NCBI GenBank assembly: GCA_002689995.1
Contig: NZIV01000078.1
Coordinates: forward strand, 1,078 to 54,874
DNA length: 53,797 nt
DNA from: Fidelibacterota bacterium
GTDB lineage: Bacteria; Fidelibacterota; Marinisomatia; SCGC-AAA003-L08; GCA-2689995
Reading direction: 5' to 3'
Below the pieces are notes generated by a model. That model ran no database searches, had not been told where the DNA came from, and was given only the letters and a program-made list of their open reading frames with translations. The number at the start of each line of letters is the position of its first letter. The stretch's first letter is position 1. Of the stretch, positions 48,156 to 53,797 are shown one piece after another. Made by a program: the position numbers and the translations under genes.

Positions 48156-48944
48156 ATGGAGGATTATTTAAATCCTATTTTTAGATGGTTGCATATTTTT
48201 GCTGGAGTGATGTGGATTGGACTTTTATATTTTTTCAACTTCGTAAATGCCTCTTTTGCTGGCACAATGGATGGAGATACAAAAAAGAAAGTCGTTCCTG
48301 AACTAATGCCAAGAGCTCTTTATTGGTTTAGAATGGGAGCAGCATGGACTTGGTTTACTGGTTTGATACTTATGTATTTAGTATTTTGGTCAGGAAACTT
48401 AGCAATGGAATCAGGAGATAATATGATGTCAGATGGATTAGTTAATGTGTGGACTCATATCATGATAACATTTACTTTCCTTGCCGTTTTTATTTATGAT
48501 TTTTTATATAAAAGTACACTAGCTAGTAATGTTCGATTAGTAACAATAATTTCATTTCTACTTATTGCCGGTGTTGAATTTCTGATGATTCATTTTGGAC
48601 AATTTAGTTATCGTGCATTTAATATTCACATAGGTGCAATGTTTGGAACTATGATGGCATTCAATGTTTGGTTTAGAATTTGGCCAGCACAGCAACGTAT
48701 AATTAAAGCTATTAAGGAAGGAAGCGGTCCTGATGGCAAAGATGTTGCACTGGCAGGTTTGAGGTCAAAACATAATACTTATATGTCAGTACCTCTTTTT
48801 TGGACAATGATGAACCAACACACAGTTCTTTTTAATAGTAAAATAGCTGGAATTAAAGGTTTAGTATTACTTTTAATAATAGTTATTGGTTGGCATATCG
48901 TATTTCAATTTTATAAGAAATCTACAAAAATAAAAGGGTTTTAA
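48156..48944 (+). CDS. PuuD-like urate-hydroxylase membrane domain protein
   Basis: A 262-residue integral membrane protein with about seven helices. The first helix region WLHIFAGVMWIGLLYFFNFVN and the MGAAWTWFTGLILMYLVFW and VWTHIMITFTFLAVFIYDFL helices match the Urate_ox_N/PuuD family. Full PuuD also has a C-terminal cytochrome c domain, which is absent here, so urate oxidase activity is not assured. It lies 56 bp after the peroxiredoxin gene and may share its transcript. Confidence 0.75.
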   Translation: MEDYLNPIFRWLHIFAGVMWIGLLYFFNFVNASFAGTMDGDTKKKVVPELMPRALYWFRMGAAWTWFTGLILMYLVFWSGNLAMESGDNMMSDGLVNVWTHIMITFTFLAVFIYDFLYKSTLASNVRLVTIISFLLIAGVEFLMIHFGQFSYRAFNIHIGAMFGTMMAFNVWFRIWPAQQRIIKAIKEGSGPDGKDVALAGLRSKHNTYMSVPLFWTMMNQHTVLFNSKIAGIKGLVLLLIIVIGWHIVFQFYKKSTKIKGF

Positions 48945-49037
48945 AATATTAAATAACTTACATTCCTTTTGGTAAATCTCCGATATAAATAATAAATTAC
49001 AAATATTAGAGATTGAACTAAGGTTAATTTTAATGCT

Positions 49038-49119
49038 GGAGGGGTGGACAGCGGCTGTCAAGCGGTCTTGAAAACCGTCGCCCTTTTGGGGGTTGCAGGT
49101 TCGAATCCTGTCCCCTCCG
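49038..49119 (+). tRNA. tRNA-Ser (anticodon TGA)
   Basis: A serine tRNA. Acceptor GGAGGGG pairs with CCCCTCC. The anticodon loop is CTTGAAA in a GCGGT/ACCGT stem, giving TGA. It has the long variable arm of serine tRNAs and a TTCGAAT T-loop. The CCA end is not encoded; the discriminator G is at 49119. Confidence 0.95.
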
Positions 49120-49124
49120 CGACT

Positions 49125-49209
49125 GGAGAGTTGGCAGAGTGGTAATGCAGCGGATTGCTAATCCGTCACCGTCTATTTCGGTGCACAGGTTCAAATCCTG
49201 TACTCTCCG
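49125..49209 (+). tRNA. tRNA-Ser (anticodon GCT)
   Basis: A second serine tRNA 5 bp after the first. Acceptor GGAGAGT pairs with ACTCTCC; the anticodon loop TTGCTAA in a GCGGA/TCCGT stem gives GCT. A long variable arm (CACCG...CGGTG) is present. CCA is not encoded. It shares a transcript and terminator with the first tRNA. Confidence 0.95.
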
Positions 49210-49212
49210 CCC

Positions 49213-49239
49213 AAAAGCCCTTTTTAAAGGGCTTTTTTT
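49213..49239 (+). terminator. Rho-independent terminator after tRNA-Ser pair
   Basis: AAAGCCCTTT and AAAGGGCTTT form a near-perfect hairpin with a short T loop, followed by a run of Ts. It ends the tRNA transcript 4 bp after the second tRNA. Confidence 0.9.
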
Positions 49240-49473
49240 ATATACAAAAAATTGCCTTTTCTAATATTTTAACAAAAAAGTCAGATTTACACATACTTAT
49301 CTAACATTTATAATTTATTATTTACGGTTTAATTTTATAAATTTTTATAAAATTTGATTTTTATCAATACACTTTACATTAAAATTCTATTATATTTAAA
49401 GTAAGAATAAGTAAAAAAATTGATAATTTTGTTAAGTTAACTTAAATTAAATAAAAACATGTAGGGAGGTTAC
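49240..49473 (+). other. Leader of giant protein gene
   Basis: A 234-bp AT-rich region with no gene. It includes a perfect 14-bp palindrome TTAAGTTAACTTAA (49432-49445) about 30 bp upstream of the start codon. A strong GGGAGGT ribosome binding site lies at 49464-49470, four bases before the ATG. Promoter elements are not clear. Confidence 0.55.
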
Positions 49474-52400
49474 ATGAAATTAATAAAAAATATTATACTA
49501 ATATTAGTTGGACTTCAATTTAACTTTGCTGAAGTACAACTTTCATTCAGTAATTATGATGAAGCTGCTTCAACAGTAGATGTTAATTATACTTCGGATG
49601 ATCCTATTGGTGGTTTCCAATTTGATATTACCGGAGCAACTATAAATGGAAATTCAGGAGGTGAAGCTGCTTCTAATGGATTTACAGTGAGTGCGTCTTC
49701 AAGTACAATTTTAGGTTTTAGTTTTTCAGGTAGTTCATTACCAGCATCTGATACTCCTCTATTGCTTACAAATCTTACACTAGGTTCTATAAGTGATATT
49801 CAACTATGCTTTTTAGACATTGTAATGTCTACTCCTGGTGGAGAAGTATTGGATTTTAGTTCTAATTGTTTAACTATTGGTGATTTAGAAGGATGTACTG
49901 ATGTTTTAGCATGTAATTTCAATCCAGATGCTACAGTTGACGATGGTTTATGTGAGTATCCCGAAGAAGGTTTTGATTGTACAGGTGAATGCAGTGTTGG
50001 TTTTGATGCATGTGGAGTATGTGGTGGAACTGGAACCGATGAAGATGCTGATGGAGTATGTGATGATGTAGATGATTGTATTGGTGCATTTGATGACTGT
50101 GGTGTATGTAATGGAGAAGGTATACAACAAGAATGTGGTTGCGGAGCAGATGGTGAATTTGGATTACCAGAAGGTGCATGTGATTGTGAAGGAACTATAG
50201 CAGATATTTGTGGTGTATGTGGTGGTTCAGAAACAGATGCAAATAATTGTGTTGATGGTTTTTCATTGAACTTTGGTAATATTGATGCTGATGCAGGAAC
50301 AATTGAAATTTTATATTCTGCTGAAGCCCCATTAGGCGGTGTTCAATTTGAAGCTACTGGTGTAACATTTACAAGTGCAAGCGGTGGTGAAGCAGGTGAA
50401 GCAGGATGGACTTTAAACGCAAGTGGACCAACATTTCTTGGATTTAGTTTTTCAGGATCAACAATTCCTGCAGGAAATAGAGTATTAGCTATCTTAGACT
50501 TTAATTCTGATGGACTAGGTGGTGAAATGTGTTTTAATGCTGATCAAACTTTTTTATCCGGACCAACAGGAACTGAAAATATTGAATTTACAGTTGGTGA
50601 GTGTGCTACTCTACCAGGAAATGAAGATTTAATGACAATTAATTTTGATGTTGATCAGGATATTTACGGGTTTCAATTTAATGTTGATGGAGTAAATGTA
50701 TTAAGTGCTTCAGGTGGTGTTGCGGAAGACAGTGGATTCACATTATCGACAAGCTCTACAACAGTTTTAGGCTTTAGTTTTAGTGGTGACTTTATACCTG
50801 CAGGTAATGGGATTTTAACTAATTTAGATATCTATGGATTTGCAGAAAATGGCTGTATTGACCCTTTATCTATTGTAATTTCTTCTGCTGATAATGAACT
50901 TGCAGCATGGGTAACAAATTGTAATACAATTACATATTGCGCTGACCAAGATGATGATGGTATTTGTGATTCAGTTGATGATTGTGTTGGTGTGGTTGAT
51001 GCATGTGGTATTTGCAATGGTAATGGTATTGATGACTTAGGATGTGGTTGTTTTGAACCAGGTCCTACTGGTTGTGATAATACATGTGGCTCTACATTAG
51101 AAGATGATGTCTGTGGTGTTTGTGGTGGTAGTTCATCTGATCCTCTAGAGTGTTATGAATATGCATTATTTTTTGACAACTTTAATGGATCTGCAGGGAC
51201 TGCTGATATTGTATATGTTTCAAGCCAAGAAGTTGGTGGAGCACAATTTAATGTAAGTGGAATTACATTAACAGGTGCATCTGGAGGAGAAGCTGAGGCC
51301 GCAGGCTGGACAGTAAGTACTTCTGCATCAACTTGGCTAGGTTTTTCTTTCTCAAATACTGCTTTACCAGCTGGTGCATACACTTTAACAACAATTAATT
51401 TTGATCCAATATCAGATGGCGAAGCTTGTTTAAACAGTCCTGTGATTTCTGGTATAACAGGAGTAGATTTAGGTGCTGAAACTGGCCCCTGTGCAGACGC
51501 AGCAGATTTAGCTGATAATGTAGTATTTTCATTAGGTAGTCTGAACCAAAATGGATTAAATGCAACAGTTGAATTATTATATAGCTCAAATTCTGAAGTT
51601 GGTGGATTTCAATTTGAAGTTAATGGAGCTACATTAGATGGTTCTGATGGTGGTGCGGTTGCTAATACAGATTGGACAGTATCCTTAAATGATTATACTT
51701 GGGTTGGTTTTTCATTCTCTGGACAAACCATTCCTACAGGTGAAGGACTAGCTACAACTTTATCATTTTCAATAGAACCTGGATCAACAGAATTTTGTGC
51801 TTCAAATTTTGTAGCTACTGATGCTATCGGAAACGAAATTGAAAGTAGTAGTGCAGGCTGTGTAGCATTAGAATCAATTACCTATGGTTGTACAGATGAT
51901 GGTGCTGATAATTATGATGCAGATGCAGATTTAGATGATGGTTCCTGTGAATTTACTCCAATTGACGTAGTAGAACCTGAAGAATTAACTTCCTATGATA
52001 GTAATATAAATATTGATATTCCTGAAATACCAGTAGGTGATGTTGAAGTTGATATTGATATTCCAGCAGGAGCACTAGACGTTCCTGATGGAACTGAAGT
52101 TACACTTGAAGCTTCAGAAGTATCAGAGGCAGAAATTCAAGATATTATTGATAATTCTTCTTCCAGTGATGCTGGTGTTGAAGTTTATGAGGGTATTTCA
52201 TTTGAAGCAACTGATGAAAATGGTGATCTTATTGAACTTGCTGAAGGTGCAACTCTTGATGTTGAACTAACTTTTGAACCAGAAAGAAATGATTACGACT
52301 TAGGATATATTACTGAAGATGGTGAAATTGTAGCATTAGGTGCTGATTGTTCGGATAATGGTGATGGCACGTGGACATGTAACGGTGATGGTCCGGGTTT

Positions 52401-53797
52401 TGGTTCATACATCGTTTACTCTTTTGATCCGGTCTCTACAGTCGAGGGATGTACATTAATGGCTGCCTGTAACTATGATGAATTTGCGAATATTAATGAT
52501 GGTAGCTGTACTTATGATGATTTATGTGGTGAATGCGGAGGAGATAATTCAACATGCTCAGGCTGTACAGATCCAGAAGCATCAAACTATGATTCCGAAG
52601 CAATATTTGATGATGGAACTTGTGAATCAGGATTCTCCTTCACCCATAATCTAGGTTTTGGTAATAATCTTATTAGTTTTCCTGGATATTTAGAAAATGA
52701 TAGTTCTCAAGATCTTTTAGAAGGATTAATGTCAGAAGGACCTGGTGTTGTTTTCTTACTTGGTCAAGGTGTTGGATTATTTAATACAGCAAATGGATGG
52801 TCTGGTAATCTTAATAATATATCTCCAACTTCAGGATATTGGGTAAATGTCCAAGGCTCCCATGAATGGAATATAGAATTTAATTCAGGATTAGAATCAT
52901 GCTCACAATATGATATTAGTTTTGGTAATAATCTTTTATCATATAAATGGGGTGATGTCAATGCTGCAACATTAGATGCATTAGGTGGTTCTAATGATGA
53001 TGGTACTGGTTTTGCTGATCAAAACTTCAATTTCATCTTAGGCCAAGGTGTTGGATTATTTAATACGGCAAATGGGTGGTCTGGTAACTTAAATAGCTTG
53101 ACAGAAGGTAAAGGATATTGGGTAAACATTACAAATAGTAATATCGATTTCAGATGGGGATTTGATAGTTGTAACGATAATATAGTTAATTCAAATTCAA
53201 TAGTTAATTTAGAAAAAGAATTACCTGAAGAATTTAAATTTACACAATCTACTGAACAAGCTTTCTATTTAATAAAAGATATTGAAGTAAATGGTTATAG
53301 ACCAAAAGAAGATGATATTTTATTAGCCTATAATAATGATATTTTAGTAGGATCTGCTATTTGGGATGGTGAATATACAGCTGTACCTGTAATGGGTAAA
53401 GATGCGAGTGGTTTAACAGACGGTTTCTGCGAAGTTGGTGATAATATCAAATTTAAATTATACCAATATTTAACAGACGAATTAATTGACTTAAAAGGTC
53501 AAACTGATAATTGGAATAGTTTATTAGTAACTCATGTTGAAAAACTATCTGGATCTACTTCATTTGAATTACCTAGTAAATTGAAATTAAATCCAGCATT
53601 CCCAAACCCATTTAACCCAGTAACATCATTTACATATGATTTACCAATTGATGGATTAGTGGATGTTTCAATATATGATGTAAATGGTAGAATAATAGAA
53701 TCTCTTGTAAAAGGTTTTGTTAATGCAGGTAATTACTCAATAGATTGGAATGCAGAAAATCAACCAAGTGGATTATATATTTTAAAGGTTCAATTTG
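49474..53797 (+). CDS. Giant secreted cohesin-like scaffold protein (incomplete)
   Basis: An open frame of 1441 codons that runs off the window. Residues 1-19 are a signal peptide. Five cohesin-like modules (about 21-136, 263-383, 384-490, 563-683, 683-800) each repeat a GGFQF-like strand, an SGGEA loop and an LGFSFSG strand. Between them are Cys/Asp repeats (140-262, 489-562, 804-829, 991-1050) with GCTD-type, DACGVCGG and DDDGICD elements. A beta-rich domain (830-990) with IPAGALDVPDGTEVTL follows. Two 93-residue copies start FGNNLISF and FGNNLLSY (1053-1237). The C-terminus is a FlgD-like/T9SS-type sorting domain (from 1374, PAFPNPFNPVTSF). It lacks only the last few residues. It resembles Marinimicrobia surface proteins. 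Confidence 0.9.
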   Translation, partial: MKLIKNIILILVGLQFNFAEVQLSFSNYDEAASTVDVNYTSDDPIGGFQFDITGATINGNSGGEAASNGFTVSASSSTILGFSFSGSSLPASDTPLLLTNLTLGSISDIQLCFLDIVMSTPGGEVLDFSSNCLTIGDLEGCTDVLACNFNPDATVDDGLCEYPEEGFDCTGECSVGFDACGVCGGTGTDEDADGVCDDVDDCIGAFDDCGVCNGEGIQQECGCGADGEFGLPEGACDCEGTIADICGVCGGSETDANNCVDGFSLNFGNIDADAGTIEILYSAEAPLGGVQFEATGVTFTSASGGEAGEAGWTLNASGPTFLGFSFSGSTIPAGNRVLAILDFNSDGLGGEMCFNADQTFLSGPTGTENIEFTVGECATLPGNEDLMTINFDVDQDIYGFQFNVDGVNVLSASGGVAEDSGFTLSTSSTTVLGFSFSGDFIPAGNGILTNLDIYGFAENGCIDPLSIVISSADNELAAWVTNCNTITYCADQDDDGICDSVDDCVGVVDACGICNGNGIDDLGCGCFEPGPTGCDNTCGSTLEDDVCGVCGGSSSDPLECYEYALFFDNFNGSAGTADIVYVSSQEVGGAQFNVSGITLTGASGGEAEAAGWTVSTSASTWLGFSFSNTALPAGAYTLTTINFDPISDGEACLNSPVISGITGVDLGAETGPCADAADLADNVVFSLGSLNQNGLNATVELLYSSNSEVGGFQFEVNGATLDGSDGGAVANTDWTVSLNDYTWVGFSFSGQTIPTGEGLATTLSFSIEPGSTEFCASNFVATDAIGNEIESSSAGCVALESITYGCTDDGADNYDADADLDDGSCEFTPIDVVEPEELTSYDSNINIDIPEIPVGDVEVDIDIPAGALDVPDGTEVTLEASEVSEAEIQDIIDNSSSSDAGVEVYEGISFEATDENGDLIELAEGATLDVELTFEPERNDYDLGYITEDGEIVALGADCSDNGDGTWTCNGDGPGFGSYIVYSFDPVSTVEGCTLMAACNYDEFANINDGSCTYDDLCGECGGDNSTCSGCTDPEASNYDSEAIFDDGTCESGFSFTHNLGFGNNLISFPGYLENDSSQDLLEGLMSEGPGVVFLLGQGVGLFNTANGWSGNLNNISPTSGYWVNVQGSHEWNIEFNSGLESCSQYDISFGNNLLSYKWGDVNAATLDALGGSNDDGTGFADQNFNFILGQGVGLFNTANGWSGNLNSLTEGKGYWVNITNSNIDFRWGFDSCNDNIVNSNSIVNLEKELPEEFKFTQSTEQAFYLIKDIEVNGYRPKEDDILLAYNNDILVGSAIWDGEYTAVPVMGKDASGLTDGFCEVGDNIKFKLYQYLTDELIDLKGQTDNWNSLLVTHVEKLSGSTSFELPSKLKLNPAFPNPFNPVTSFTYDLPIDGLVDVSIYDVNGRIIESLVKGFVNAGNYSIDWNAENQPSGLYILKVQF
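52762..53100 (+). repeat. Near-identical internal DNA repeat (279-bp spacing)
   Basis: Within the giant gene the segment GGTCAAGGTGTTGGATTATT at 52762 recurs at 53041 with about 90 percent identity over roughly 50 bases, encoding GQGVGLFNTANGWSGNL twice. The 279-bp period equals 93 codons and marks a duplicated protein module. Confidence 0.9.

Noticed and set aside
49432-49445. Perfect 14-bp palindrome TTAAGTTAACTTAA before the giant gene
   Set aside because: In this AT-rich DNA a palindrome of this length is expected about once by chance over the intergenic sequence, so I do not claim an operator.
49931-50179. Minus-strand frames rich in His/Leu within the giant gene
   Set aside because: They are antisense shadows of the Asp/Gly/Cys repeats; the plus-strand frame is continuous with domain matches.

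Overview
The window is a compact, AT-rich bacterial chromosome segment with about 50 protein genes, two tRNAs and no mobile elements, CRISPR arrays or rRNA. The best taxonomic guess is a streamlined marine member of the FCB superphylum, most likely Candidatus Marinimicrobia (SAR406). This rests on an incomplete C-terminal sorting domain with the PNPFNP motif, GCTD-x-ACNY-type Cys/Asp repeats, dockerin-ended secreted proteins, a PorD-like (DUF4835) protein, type-B L31 and a Bacteroidetes-like N-terminal extension on AtpB. The assignment is inference; no rRNA is present.

Region 1 (1-19291) is mostly minus strand. It holds a lipid kinase gene, then a LysM lipoprotein and a complete F1Fo ATP synthase operon in the order atpZ-I-B-E-F-H-A-G-D-C. 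Upstream lie a bactofilin, a catalytically intact M23 peptidase and parB/parA. HtrA protease, an SDR, purA, secF/secD and a glycerophosphodiester phosphodiesterase follow. atpZ is a 58-codon gene that is easily missed; it is coupled to atpI by a TTGA stop/start overlap.

Region 2 (19292-28498) is all plus strand: dnaA (TTG start), an OmpR-type response regulator and kinase, ssb, a small basic secreted protein, queF, an aminotransferase, rpmE, prfA, prmC and a UbiA-family enzyme resembling archaeal ether-lipid prenyltransferases. The strand polarity switch at the gdpD/dnaA intergenic region, with parAB nearby, makes 19292-19518 a candidate replication origin.

Region 3 (28499-31696, minus) has holB, an EnvC-like protein with a degenerate LytM domain, and a PorD/DUF4835-like protein.

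Region 4 (31975-45742) is the accessory, envelope-directed part. It has an RND/MMPL exporter, a LolA-like protein and a distant beta-barrel protein. It also has two arylsulfotransferase-like beta-propellers, one lipoprotein and one with a dockerin, and a PAPS-type sulfotransferase. The rest are a leucine-rich/GCTD lipoprotein, a FabH-like ketosynthase, a START-domain protein and a subtilisin-like protease ending in a dockerin.

Region 5 (45810-53797) has a CCA-adding enzyme, a 2-Cys peroxiredoxin, a PuuD-like membrane protein and two tRNA-Ser genes. It ends in a very large secreted protein (more than 1441 residues, running off the window) with five cohesin-like modules, Cys-rich repeats, a duplicated 93-residue module and a T9SS-type sorting domain.

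The most interesting system is in regions 3-5. A putative cohesin-bearing surface scaffold, two secreted enzymes with dockerins and a PorD-like secretion component together suggest a cellulosome-like, but protease- and sulfotransferase-bearing, cell-surface assembly. This is inference from domain resemblance and has not been tested. The genome is very compact: convergent gene pairs abut or overlap at their stop codons.
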